Source: Alteromonadaceae bacterium
GTDB lineage: Bacteria; Pseudomonadota; Gammaproteobacteria; Enterobacterales; Alteromonadaceae
Assembly (NCBI GenBank): GCA_013373625.1
Contig: JABXHM010000099.1
Span: 1 to 59,545, forward strand
Direction of reading: 5' to 3'
DNA: 59,545 bases
The position numbers and the translations under genes were made by a program. Below are positions 8,171 to 16,116 of this stretch, one piece after another (positions within the stretch are counted from its first letter, which is position 1; every line of letters begins with the position of its first letter). The notes beneath the pieces were generated by a model, which did no database searches, was not told the DNA's origin, and was given only the letters and a program-made list of their open reading frames with translations.

Positions 8171-8187
8171 GAGATTTAATAAATCTC
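8171..8187. promoter_or_regulatory. 17-bp perfect palindrome just upstream of the nuclease-like gene (possible operator)
   Basis: GAGATTTAATAAATCTC is a perfect dyad with a single central base, placed 19 bases before the ATG at 8206 and 7 bases before the AAGGAT ribosome site. Size and position suit a repressor operator or a short 5'-UTR hairpin. No regulator is known, so the role is inferred. Confidence 0.5.
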
Positions 8188-8205
8188 ATATAAAAAGGAT
8201 GTCTA

Positions 8206-10050
8206 ATGAAGCTTTCAAACGTTCTATCTCTCGTAAATCAGGTCGAAAAGTCCAAATTTATTAATGCGATAGATCGCATTTGCAACGAAGCCGTCAAGCA
8301 CGATAAGAAAATAGCCGCACAGTTAGACAAACTCGACGGTCAAATTAAAAACGCATCCAGTACCGACATTACTCAATTATTCAAAATTGTCCTTCCGTAT
8401 TTCGAAACGTCGGCAAGAGAACAACTGGCTATGCTTGGTGCACAAGCTACCTTGCTCACAAACATTCTAAGCCGTGACGGTAATTGTATTGCTCGTGTCA
8501 CTTGGGTTGAGTCCCTTTACACAAAAGAATGGGGCGTTATCAACTCAAGAGCTAACGAATTAAAATCAGAAATCGAAGTTGTCGATGATGGTGAAAGTTT
8601 TACCGATGGGAAAAGGCTAGGTATCTATCACGCTTGTTTAAAAGAAGCCTATTCAAACGATGTAAAAGTAAACCGAGAAGCAAAAATTACAGATGATGAG
8701 CGAGGCATTCTGAATGTGCTTGCAAAAAAGCTGGATGTGACCGCTGATGATCAGGCTGGCGTTGAGCATCTTATAGATGAGATTCCCAAGGGTGGAGTAC
8801 AAGATGCATTAAATGAGCTAAGAGAAATCGGTTTGGTATTCATAAGTCGAAAACTTCAAACTGTGTACGTACCAGATGAAATTGTTAGCCTGTTGCACCG
8901 ATTGCAGGGCAAAGACCTCGCTGATAAGCACTTATTGCGAATTTTACGGACATTGAGCGACGCTGAGCTTTCTAACATCCTTAAAAATCACCGTAAGAAA
9001 ATTCGTGGCGTTGAACGCAAAGAAAAGATTATAAATATCATGAAGCTCGGTGTTCCTGCTGTGCAGTTGCTTCAGGTTGATTTATATAATGAAGATACCA
9101 CTGTCAACGATAGGAAAGAGCGTCTTAAGTCGTTAATCCAAGATCTGGATCTTGACCTCGATAGATTGGGTACAACACTTGATGAACGTACGGCACTAAT
9201 ACAAGATTCCTTAAATTCATGTGCTGAGCGGGAGTTCAATTCACTAAGCGCTACAGGCTTTAAAGAGTTGTTTGCAGCATTGCAAAATCATTTCCCTTCT
9301 TTAAACGCAATTTTAAAACAAGAATTCGAGCTTGAAGAGCAAGAAGAACTGGATGTAGAAAAACTTAGAGCATTGAGCATCACTCCGTACGATATCCTTT
9401 ACATGCTAACAAACGATGAGGTCAAAACTGTTGTCGAAAGCATGGGTATTAAGAAGCGTGGTAACTTGCGTTTGAATATTCTTGCAAGCTTCGCAGACGC
9501 AACAGACAAACTCATCGATAATTATGGTGCGTTAGCAAGAAGAGATTTGGCGACCCTTAAAGCAAATAACATAGAAATCGCTGAGGCGGACTTAGGTGTT
9601 AAGTTTGAAGAAGTAACCAAAGCAATTTTTGAACAGCTTGGCTTGATCGTTGACGAAGATCTTCGCAGAGCGATAAATACTGCAAAAGATAAAGCCGATG
9701 TTCTTATCTCATTGAGTGAAGACGATGTAATTGTTAGTGAGGCTAAGACTTGTAAGAATGGAGACTTTGCAAAGTATTCAACTACTTCGCGTCAAGTAAA
9801 AGCCTACGCCAATCGATGTGAACAAGCCGGAAAGCGAGTCGCACAGGTACTAATAGTGGCCCCAACATTTTCAGAGGATTTCGTGGAAAGTGCTGAGATG
9901 GATACTGAGGTGAATATTTCTTTGTTAGAGGCCGATGGGTTGAAGAACATTCTCGATGCTTATAAAGCGCGACGTAATCCAAAATTCTCTGCAAAGCTAT
10001 TCACAAAGGGCGGATTGTTAAAAGCTGATTTAATTGCGAAGAACATTTAA
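8206..10050 (+). CDS. PD-(D/E)xK nuclease-like protein with helical/SAP-like N-terminal region
   Basis: 614-residue protein I do not recognise as a named gene. The C-terminal ~150 residues resemble a restriction-endonuclease-fold nuclease: helix GVKFEEVTKAIFEQLG (from 464), Asp498 in KADVLISL, then VSEAKT with Glu512-Ala-Lys514 (D-x13-ExK), and QVKAY (Gln530 to Tyr534), a QxxxY pattern seen in RecB-like nucleases. Residues 161-200 look TerB-like, about 195-230 could be a winged helix (ALNELREIGLVFISRK), and about 242-285 has an SAP-like pattern (LSDAELSNIL...KEKIINIM). A second similar helical repeat sits near 400-440. The ATG has AAGGAT six bases upstream. The gene is alone, AT-rich, and inserted between ybaB and recR, which are usually adjacent. 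A phage-defence or restriction role is inferred. Confidence 0.75.
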   Translation: MKLSNVLSLVNQVEKSKFINAIDRICNEAVKHDKKIAAQLDKLDGQIKNASSTDITQLFKIVLPYFETSAREQLAMLGAQATLLTNILSRDGNCIARVTWVESLYTKEWGVINSRANELKSEIEVVDDGESFTDGKRLGIYHACLKEAYSNDVKVNREAKITDDERGILNVLAKKLDVTADDQAGVEHLIDEIPKGGVQDALNELREIGLVFISRKLQTVYVPDEIVSLLHRLQGKDLADKHLLRILRTLSDAELSNILKNHRKKIRGVERKEKIINIMKLGVPAVQLLQVDLYNEDTTVNDRKERLKSLIQDLDLDLDRLGTTLDERTALIQDSLNSCAEREFNSLSATGFKELFAALQNHFPSLNAILKQEFELEEQEELDVEKLRALSITPYDILYMLTNDEVKTVVESMGIKKRGNLRLNILASFADATDKLIDNYGALARRDLATLKANNIEIAEADLGVKFEEVTKAIFEQLGLIVDEDLRRAINTAKDKADVLISLSEDDVIVSEAKTCKNGDFAKYSTTSRQVKAYANRCEQAGKRVAQVLIVAPTFSEDFVESAEMDTEVNISLLEADGLKNILDAYKARRNPKFSAKLFTKGGLLKADLIAKNI

Positions 10051-10181
10051 ACATAGTTCTTATAACTTAAATCCACTTAAATCTGGTTTGCTTTGGGAAA
10101 GCGACTCCGTATTGACTTGAATAACTCATTTATTGTACTCAGCGGAGACTAAGCTTGTTGTCGAGGTGACCTTTCCCCCAA

Positions 10182-10210
10182 AATAAAAACACCGGCTTAT
10201 TGGCCGGTGT
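10182..10210 (-). terminator. Stem-loop with T-run on the minus strand (possible terminator or element end)
   Basis: ACACCGGC (10189-10196) and GCCGGTGT (10203-10210) form a perfect 8-bp stem with a six-base loop. The T-rich tract (complement of AAATAAAA) lies on the nuclease side, so the signal would end transcription only on the minus strand. No minus-strand gene is visible to its right, which is odd. Confidence 0.5.
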
Positions 10211-10222
10211 TATGCTATTGCG

Positions 10223-10250
10223 GGGTGACATATTATTTTTTTGGGTGACA
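10223..10250. repeat. Direct repeat pair GGGTGACA, 20-base period
   Basis: GGGTGACA occurs at 10223-10230 and again at 10243-10250, with a T-rich 12-base spacer. The start-to-start distance is two helical turns. A related GAGGTGACC lies at about 10163. The pair could be a regulator site upstream of recR or the edge of an old inserted element. Confidence 0.5.
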
Positions 10251-10290
10251 GGTTCAGATTGCCGGCACGAGCCTGGTAAACGAGTAGTGG

Positions 10291-10319
10291 TTTACGCTTA
10301 AAATCGGGTCTTGTATAGT
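10291..10319 (+). promoter_or_regulatory. Candidate sigma-70 promoter for recR
   Basis: TTTACG and TATAGT are separated by exactly 17 bases, giving 4 of 6 and 5 of 6 consensus matches. The site lies about 105 bases before the recR ATG. An inverted repeat GTAAAC/GTTTAC overlaps the -35. A promoter here makes sense because ybaB's terminator and the inserted gene separate recR from its usual operon. Confidence 0.5.
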
Positions 10320-10424
10320 ACGCGCAGAAAGAGTGTTACGTAACCAATGGCATTAGCATCTACTGCGTGCCATTGCTATCACCATTAATGCCTTAGCAGG
10401 CTATCAACTGCGTAGTAATCCATT

Positions 10425-11024
10425 ATGAAATACAGTCCTCTGCTGGCCGAGTTAATTAACAGCCTGACCTGCCTGCCCGGTGTTGGCAATAAAACGGCTC
10501 AACGTATGGCATTTCAGTTGCTTGAGCGCAATCGCGAGGGTGGTCGCACACTGAGCACGGCGCTGCATAATGCCATGGAACACATTGGCCATTGCCAGCG
10601 TTGCCGAAATTTTTCGGAGCACGACCTGTGTGAAATTTGTCAGCACCCCGAGCGAAGCGAAAGCAAGCAACTGTGCGTGGTAGAAAGCCCGCAAGATGTC
10701 ATGGCCATTGAGCAAACCCTGGCTTACAAAGGCACCTATTTTGTGCTGATGGGGCATTTATCGCCCATCGACGGTATTGGCCCGGCCGAAATTGGTTTGG
10801 ATATCCTTGAAGCACAAATCAAAGCCGGGCAATATGCAGAAGTGATTCTGGCTACCAACCCAACGGTAGAAGGCGAAGCAACTGCCCATTTTATTGGCCA
10901 GATTTGCCAGAAAAACCAGGTGTCAGCCAGCCGTATAGCTCACGGGGTACCAATAGGCGGGGAACTCGAATACATTGATGGCAACACCCTGACCCACGCT
11001 TTCTCCGGACGGCGGGCACTGTAA
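10425..11024 (+). CDS. recR: Recombination mediator protein RecR
   Basis: 199-residue recombinational repair protein that works with RecF/RecO to load RecA on gapped DNA. Domains in order: helix-hairpin-helix (LPGVGNKTAQRM, about residues 17-28), a four-Cys zinc finger (CQRC then CEIC, about 57-72), a Toprim domain (CVVESPQDVMAIEQT, GxLSPIDGIGP) and the C-terminal Walker-B-like end. Length is typical. In relatives it directly follows ybaB; here it has its own candidate promoter after the inserted nuclease-like gene. Confidence 0.97.
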   Translation: MKYSPLLAELINSLTCLPGVGNKTAQRMAFQLLERNREGGRTLSTALHNAMEHIGHCQRCRNFSEHDLCEICQHPERSESKQLCVVESPQDVMAIEQTLAYKGTYFVLMGHLSPIDGIGPAEIGLDILEAQIKAGQYAEVILATNPTVEGEATAHFIGQICQKNQVSASRIAHGVPIGGELEYIDGNTLTHAFSGRRAL

Positions 11025-11093
11025 CGCTCGCCCGGCTTATCCGCTTATAACGACTACCGTTACGTTTTTCAGCCAATATTTTTAATTTTGGCA

Positions 11094-11122
11094 GTTGAAT
11101 TTCAGCTATACCGACCACATTT
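11094..11122 (+). promoter_or_regulatory. Candidate heat-shock (sigma-32) promoter for htpG
   Basis: GTTGAAT (5 of 7 to CTTGAAA) is followed after 14 bases by CCACATTT (7 of 8 to CCCCATTT). It lies 44 bases before the htpG start. htpG is a classic sigma-32 gene in E. coli, so the match is biologically sensible, but it was found by eye. Confidence 0.5.
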
Positions 11123-11165
11123 GACTTGTTGAAAAATAATTAAACTAACTAGGAGAATCTGGTTT

Positions 11166-13088
11166 ATGGCTGAAGTGGCCCATCAAGAAACTCACGGATT
11201 TCAGACCGAAGTAAAACAACTTTTAAATCTGATGATCCATTCTCTGTATTCAAACAAAGAAATCTTTTTACGCGAGTTGGTATCTAATGCAGCTGACGCT
11301 GCCGATAAGCTGCGTTTTAACGCGCTTGAAAATAATAGCCTGTATGAAAATGATGGCGACCTGTGCGTTAAACTGAGTGTTGACAAAGAAGCCGGCTCAC
11401 TGACGATTACCGACAACGGCATCGGGATGACCCGTGATGATGTCATTGAAAATCTTGGTACCATAGCAAAATCGGGTACCAAAGACTTTTTCAGCAAATT
11501 ATCCGGTGACTCAGCGAAAGATTCTCAACTGATTGGTCAGTTTGGTGTTGGTTTTTATTCGGCATTCATCGTGGCTGACAAGGTCGTAGTGCGCACGCGC
11601 GCGGCGGGGCAGAGCGCTGATAAGGGCGTAGAGTGGACGTCTGAGGGCGAAGGCGAATTCACCGTCGCGGATATCGAAAAAGCCGAGCGTGGTACCGAAA
11701 TTACCCTGTTCCTGCGCGAAGACGAAAAAGAATTCGCTGATGATTGGCGTCTGCGTTCAATCATTAGTAAGTATTCTGATCATATCAGTATTCCTGTGCG
11801 CATGTGGAAGGCCCCTGTGGAAGAGCAGGACGGCCCTGATGGTGAAAAGATTCCGGCGCAACCGGGTGAATGGGAAACGGTAAACAAAGCCACGGCATTG
11901 TGGACGCGTGACAAGTCAGAAATTACCGATGAGGAATATAAAGAGTTTTACCGCCATGTTTCTCATGACTACACCGATCCAATGAGCTGGGCACACAACA
12001 AGGTAGAAGGTAAGACAGAATATACCAGCCTGTTATATATCCCCAGCAAAGCACCTTTTGATATGTGGAACCGTGAACAGTCACATGGTTTAAAATTGTA
12101 TGTACAGCGCGTGTTCATTATGGACGACGCCGAGCAGTTCATGCCAACTTATCTGCGTTTTGTTAAAGGTCTGCTGGATTCCAATGATCTGCCGTTAAAC
12201 GTATCGCGTGAAATCCTTCAGGACAATAAGATAACGCAGTCGCTGCGTACCGGTTGCACCAAGCGAGTGTTGCAGATGCTGGAGCGTATGGCTAAAAACG
12301 ATGCCGAGAAATACCAGCTATTCTGGAACGAGTTTGGTAACGTGCTCAAAGAAGGCCCGGCTGAAGATTTCGCCAACAAAGAAAAAGTCGCTGGCCTGCT
12401 TCGCTTTGCTTCTACGCATAATGACTCAAGTGAACAGTCTGTATCACTGGCCGATTACATATCTCGTATGAAAGAAGGCCAGGACAAGATTTATTTTGTC
12501 ACGGCGGATAGTTATCAGGCTGCTAAGAATAGCCCTCACCTTGAAATCTTCAGGAAGAAGGGAATTGAAGTATTACTCATGGGTGAGCGTATCGATGAGT
12601 GGTTAATGCAGCATCTCACTGAGTTTGACGGCAAGCAACTGAAGTCAATTGCACGTGGCGATCTGGGGCTGGATGATCTGGAAGACGAAGAAAGTAAAAA
12701 AGCCCAGGAAGAAGCCGAGAAACAAGTTGAAGGTGTACTTGAGCGTGCCAAAGCAGCACTGGGTGATAAGGTGATCGACGTTAAGTTTACGCACCGCTTA
12801 ACAGACTCCCCAGCCGTCATAGTCGCTGACGATAACGGCATGACGACACAAATGATGAAGCTCATGGAAGCGGCAGGGCAGCCGGTACCAGAAGTTAAAT
12901 ATCATTTCGAGCTTAACCCTGAGCATCAATTGGTAAAACTGCTGGCGGATGTACAGGATGAAGCTGTGTTTAATAGCTGGACCGAAGTGTTGTTCGACCA
13001 GGCTGCGCTGTCTGAACAGGGGAGTCTTAAGGATCCGGCAAGCTTTGTGCGGAATTTGAATGGACTACTGATGAGTCTTTCAAAGTAA
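11166..13088 (+). CDS. htpG: Molecular chaperone HtpG (bacterial Hsp90)
   Basis: 640-residue ATP-dependent cytosolic chaperone. The N-terminal GHKL ATPase domain shows EIFLRELVSNAADA, ITDNGIGM and GQFGVGFYSAFIVADKV. The middle domain has the catalytic-loop region LPLNVSREILQ, and the C-terminal dimerisation domain ends LNGLLMSLSK. Length is normal for the family. An AGGAGA ribosome site precedes the ATG, and a sigma-32-like promoter lies upstream. The gene is followed by its own terminator. Confidence 0.98.
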   Translation: MAEVAHQETHGFQTEVKQLLNLMIHSLYSNKEIFLRELVSNAADAADKLRFNALENNSLYENDGDLCVKLSVDKEAGSLTITDNGIGMTRDDVIENLGTIAKSGTKDFFSKLSGDSAKDSQLIGQFGVGFYSAFIVADKVVVRTRAAGQSADKGVEWTSEGEGEFTVADIEKAERGTEITLFLREDEKEFADDWRLRSIISKYSDHISIPVRMWKAPVEEQDGPDGEKIPAQPGEWETVNKATALWTRDKSEITDEEYKEFYRHVSHDYTDPMSWAHNKVEGKTEYTSLLYIPSKAPFDMWNREQSHGLKLYVQRVFIMDDAEQFMPTYLRFVKGLLDSNDLPLNVSREILQDNKITQSLRTGCTKRVLQMLERMAKNDAEKYQLFWNEFGNVLKEGPAEDFANKEKVAGLLRFASTHNDSSEQSVSLADYISRMKEGQDKIYFVTADSYQAAKNSPHLEIFRKKGIEVLLMGERIDEWLMQHLTEFDGKQLKSIARGDLGLDDLEDEESKKAQEEAEKQVEGVLERAKAALGDKVIDVKFTHRLTDSPAVIVADDNGMTTQMMKLMEAAGQPVPEVKYHFELNPEHQLVKLLADVQDEAVFNSWTEVLFDQAALSEQGSLKDPASFVRNLNGLLMSLSK

Positions 13089-13121
13089 ACCGAACTATAG
13101 TGGGTTTATACTGATGTAACC

Positions 13122-13149
13122 AAAGCGGGTTTTTAAAGCCCGCTTTTTT
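13122..13149 (+). terminator. Rho-independent terminator after htpG
   Basis: AAAGCGGG and CCCGCTTT form an 8-bp stem followed by a T run, 33 bases after the htpG stop. The rest of the 324-base gap up to adk (about 13150-13412) shows no gene; it should hold the adk promoter. Confidence 0.85.
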
Positions 13150-13412
13150 ATTGTCTGATTGACAGAGCACAATGGCTAATGCCAGTGGTTAATGTTATAA
13201 AAAAGGCAGTGAAAGTAAGTAAACCTTGAGCCGTGAGACACCACCAACACAGAGTGCTGTGGCTTAATCGAAACGCCATGTAACTCAATAGTCTAATATT
13301 CATACGCTATTAGTCGTAAGAACACAGACTAGCGGTGTAGAGCACTTGTCACGCACATTGGGAGTGTGTAAAGTGCCTCACAGTTAATGAAAAATAAGCG
13401 GAGAGCGCAATT

Positions 13413-14057
13413 ATGCGAATTATACTTCTCGGTGCACCGGGAGCCGGAAAGGGAACACAAGCGCAATTTTTAATGGGCAAGTATGGCATCCCGCAAATAT
13501 CAACGGGTGATATGCTGCGTAGCGCCATTAAAGCCGGTACCGAAATGGGCCTGGCTGCGAAGAAAGTCATGGATGAAGGAAAATTAGTTTCCGACGAGAT
13601 TATTATTGGCCTGGTAAAGGAACGCATTGCTCAGGACGACTGTAAAGATGGTTTTCTGTTAGATGGTTTCCCTCGCACTATTCCCCAGGCTGACGCAATG
13701 AAAGATGCCGGTGTAAACGTGGATCACGTGATCGAGTTTGACGTGCCTGATGATGTGATTGTCGATCGTATGGGCGGCCGCCGCGTTCACCCTGCGTCTG
13801 GACGGGTTTATCATGTAGTTTACAATCCACCCAAAGTGGAAGGTAAAGATAACGAGACTGGCGATGAACTCATCATCCGCGATGATGACAAAGAAGAGAC
13901 GGTTCGCGCACGCCTGGCGGTATATCATGATCAAACACAGCCATTGGTTGATTACTACAGCGAAGAAGCTGCAGCTGGAAATTGCGAATACCACAAAATA
14001 GATGGAACGCAACCAGTAGAAGAAGTGAGTAAGCAACTCGGTGAACTATTAGGTTAG
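13413..14057 (+). CDS. adk: Adenylate kinase
   Basis: 214-residue long-form adenylate kinase (ATP + AMP to 2 ADP). P-loop GAPGAGKGT at residues 7-15, AMP-binding QISTGDMLR, DGFPRT, and the LID domain GRRVHPASGRVYHV with no zinc-binding Cys, the usual gammaproteobacterial type. Length is identical to the E. coli enzyme. GGAGAG precedes the ATG. The usual downstream neighbour hemH is absent; a terminator and about 700 bases of non-coding DNA follow. Confidence 0.98.
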   Translation: MRIILLGAPGAGKGTQAQFLMGKYGIPQISTGDMLRSAIKAGTEMGLAAKKVMDEGKLVSDEIIIGLVKERIAQDDCKDGFLLDGFPRTIPQADAMKDAGVNVDHVIEFDVPDDVIVDRMGGRRVHPASGRVYHVVYNPPKVEGKDNETGDELIIRDDDKEETVRARLAVYHDQTQPLVDYYSEEAAAGNCEYHKIDGTQPVEEVSKQLGELLG

Positions 14058-14080
14058 TAATGCCAGACCTGATGGACAAA

Positions 14081-14105
14081 AGCCGCTACAAATAGCGGCT
14101 TTTTT
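14081..14105 (+). terminator. Rho-independent terminator after adk
   Basis: AGCCGCTA and TAGCGGCT form a perfect 8-bp stem with loop CAAA and a five-T tail, 23 bases after the adk stop. Confidence 0.9.
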
Positions 14106-14780
14106 ATTGGTAAAATTCGCTCAACAGACTCATCTCTGGAGTCTATTATCAATGCACCATCAAAGCTATCTGCTACTTTTGAGAAAACTTTTTTAAGTGG
14201 GAATATGAATAAAAGACTGGATAAATCATGTATAGGCTCTATCACGCAGATTGACTGCGAACGAATCTACTAAACTTTAATTATTAGGTGGTTACAAGGG
14301 CTTAAGTGCCGCCCCCCGTTGCCGGAAACGGTTAGTCCATGACTTGCTAACAACAACCTGACCCGTTATAGCGGCTGAGCCCCAGTACTTCGATGCGGGG
14401 TCGCTACTTTCCGGAAGCCTCTTTTGGGACATCTGATTGCGGGTATTTATTAAGGAGAAGCTCTGAGTTCGAATCTCAGGCAGGCCACACAGCTAAAAAG
14501 CACAGGCGCAGTTTAGTGCCTGTTGTGGGCGTTGATCGTCCGCACCTTATCTTTTTAAGCCCGTTAACTATGCTAGTGAGGCGGCTTTGTAGTTAAATCC
14601 GCCGTTTAGATTTGAAATACTCAACGACAGGGGGGAGTTAAATACGGAAATTGTCTAATTCACTGTTAAAGAGGGATAGGCTGTGAAAATACTAATTGGA
14701 AAGTAAGTTCTTTTGCAAAAAAATGCCTTCAGTTACTTTAAGAGTAGGTGAAGGCGGTAATTTTTGTATGATTTAGGTTC
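14106..14780. other. Non-coding region with an orphan tRNA T-arm and possible structured RNA
   Basis: About 675 bases without a credible gene. At 14463-14479, CTGAG-TTCGAAT-CTCAG is a perfect T-arm: 5-bp stem and 7-base loop. It is followed by GCAGGCC and A as an acceptor-like strand, but the next bases are CAC rather than CCA. No matching GGCCTGC 5' strand, D-arm or anticodon arm is found upstream, so this looks like a tRNA 3' remnant. Upstream (14320-14420) are short hairpins such as CCGTT/AACGG. It may mark an old integration site beside adk. Confidence 0.45.
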
Positions 14781-15311
14781 TCAATTAGATAATTTTTGAA
14801 GAGCAGTTTTAATGTCTTCAAGTGCTGAAATTGCAGCATTCTCAACAAGTTTTCTGGAATCTGAGAAGATACTAACTTCTTCTTTATTACTGGTCGCCAC
14901 TGTCAGCCCTGTTCTAGCATCAATTAAGCGATAAAATACGACTGCCCTGGACGAACCGACTCCCATATCGCTTGCATACGCCTTCGTCTCTGAACTAGAA
15001 GACTCAGTTACCAATATCCCATCCGCTCCTAAATCTTTGGCAATGATTTTCATTTTTTTCGTATCGAAAATTACTTCTTCGTTCCCAAAGTTATCAACCA
15101 CATATTTGGGTGAATAAATGATCATGTTTTCAGTGGTAGTAAGATTGTGTTCAAGGATATTGGTTATCTCTGTACCGAAGCTGTTAGTCACAGGCGTAAC
15201 TACTATACTGCTCCATTTTGTATCTTTGTATCGTTCGTTGAACGCTAAGTTTGAGCATGCTGTTAAAAAGATACAAACGAAGATAATAAGTGTATAGCGA
15301 AAAAAAGTCAT
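14781..15311 (-). CDS. Predicted lipoprotein, CsgG/LpoB-like domain (uncertain)
   Basis: 176-residue protein with a lipoprotein signal: MTFFRYTLIIFVCIFLTACS, lipobox LTAC with the modified Cys at residue 19. The mature part has SIVVTPVTNSFGTEITNILEH, then KDLGADGILVTESSS and RLIDARTGLTVAT, a pattern like the alpha/beta fold of CsgG, LpoB and related envelope lipoproteins. That resemblance is by eye and moderate. It stands alone, with a 20-bp inverted repeat directly upstream of its start. No partner gene suggests a specific job; it is likely anchored in the outer membrane. Confidence 0.75.
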   Translation of the reverse strand: MTFFRYTLIIFVCIFLTACSNLAFNERYKDTKWSSIVVTPVTNSFGTEITNILEHNLTTTENMIIYSPKYVVDNFGNEEVIFDTKKMKIIAKDLGADGILVTESSSSETKAYASDMGVGSSRAVVFYRLIDARTGLTVATSNKEEVSIFSDSRKLVENAAISALEDIKTALQKLSN

Positions 15312-15329
15312 TCATCATCCCTTAAGTTT

Positions 15330-15376
15330 TAATTAGTTACTCTAATCATCACATGAATGATTAGAGTAACTAATTA
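15330..15376. repeat. 20-bp perfect inverted repeat with 7-base loop upstream of the lipoprotein gene
   Basis: The arms TAATTAGTTACTCTAATCAT (15330-15349) and its exact complement (15357-15376) flank CACATGA. It lies 19 bases upstream of the lipoprotein ATG. The long perfect arms could be an RNA hairpin in the 5'-UTR, a dimeric operator, or a relic of a small palindromic element. No T-run is present to suggest a terminator. Confidence 0.85.
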
Positions 15377-15696
15377 TAACACTTCATGCACCACATCTCC
15401 CAGTACTACGTGCTCTTATACGTAAGTTTGTGTAGGAGTTATATCACCAACAGAGTATGACCGGCAGTATTTTAGGAACATGGAAAGCGTGTGGGATACT
15501 CATGCCTTACCAGCAGACTGGTAAATAAAACTATGGAACATAAAACGAATAGAAATAGAACTCGCTGACTTTTACTTATCTTTCCAAGAAACAAAGACAT
15601 TAATATTGGCAACGAAACAAACAGTCTCACAATTAGACTTATATAACTTTACCCCAAGGGTGAATCACTGTCACAATAGTGTTACGTAACATTACG
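15377..15696. other. Non-coding stretch before the MAPEG gene
   Basis: About 320 bases without a plausible gene or RNA. It must contain the promoter of the MAPEG/aldolase pair and perhaps that of the divergent lipoprotein, but no clear -35/-10 pair was found. Confidence 0.4.
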
Positions 15697-16116
15697 ATGA
15701 CTATACTAACAATGATTATATTGCCTGTTACCGCTTTCTATGCCAGTGTTTTGGCGTTTCTCTATTTGTATTTAACCGCGTTGGTGATAGTCAATCGCAG
15801 GCGCAACCAGGTTGGTGTCGGTGATGGCGGTAACGAGTTGTTACAGCGCTATATCAGAGTTCATGCAAACTTTGCTGAATTCGTGCCTATTACGCTATTA
15901 CTCTTAGCTATTCTGGAAATCAGCATCAAAATTCCTTGGTTAATTCACCTGTTTGGCGGTTGTTTAACGCTCGGGCGGATATTGCATGCGTATGGTTTAA
16001 GTCATTCTGCGGGTGCCACCTGGCAACGTCTTATTGGTATGTTGCTGACACTGTTAAGCTTGGCGGGGTTAGCGGCAGCAAATCTTACACTTATTTACTG
16101 GTTACCGTTTTTATGA
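15697..16116 (+). CDS. MAPEG-family membrane protein
   Basis: 139 residues from the ATG at 15697; a GTG six codons upstream (15679) is possible but less likely. Four hydrophobic segments and the family signature (GGNELLQRYIRVHANFAEFV, then LGRILHAYG) identify the membrane-associated eicosanoid/glutathione metabolism family. Bacterial members may have glutathione-transferase or peroxidase activity, but substrates are mostly unknown. The stop overlaps the ATG of the next gene (ATGA), so the pair is translationally coupled. Confidence 0.88.
   Translation: MTILTMIILPVTAFYASVLAFLYLYLTALVIVNRRRNQVGVGDGGNELLQRYIRVHANFAEFVPITLLLLAILEISIKIPWLIHLFGGCLTLGRILHAYGLSHSAGATWQRLIGMLLTLLSLAGLAAANLTLIYWLPFL

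Noticed and set aside
8079..8264. 61-codon frame overlapping the start of the nuclease-like gene
   Set aside because: No ribosome site; it overlaps the real start and its palindrome; composition reflects AT-rich DNA.
14393..14596. Open frame of 67 codons across the orphan tRNA T-arm
   Set aside because: Composition and position follow the RNA-like sequence; no ribosome site, no protein-like pattern.
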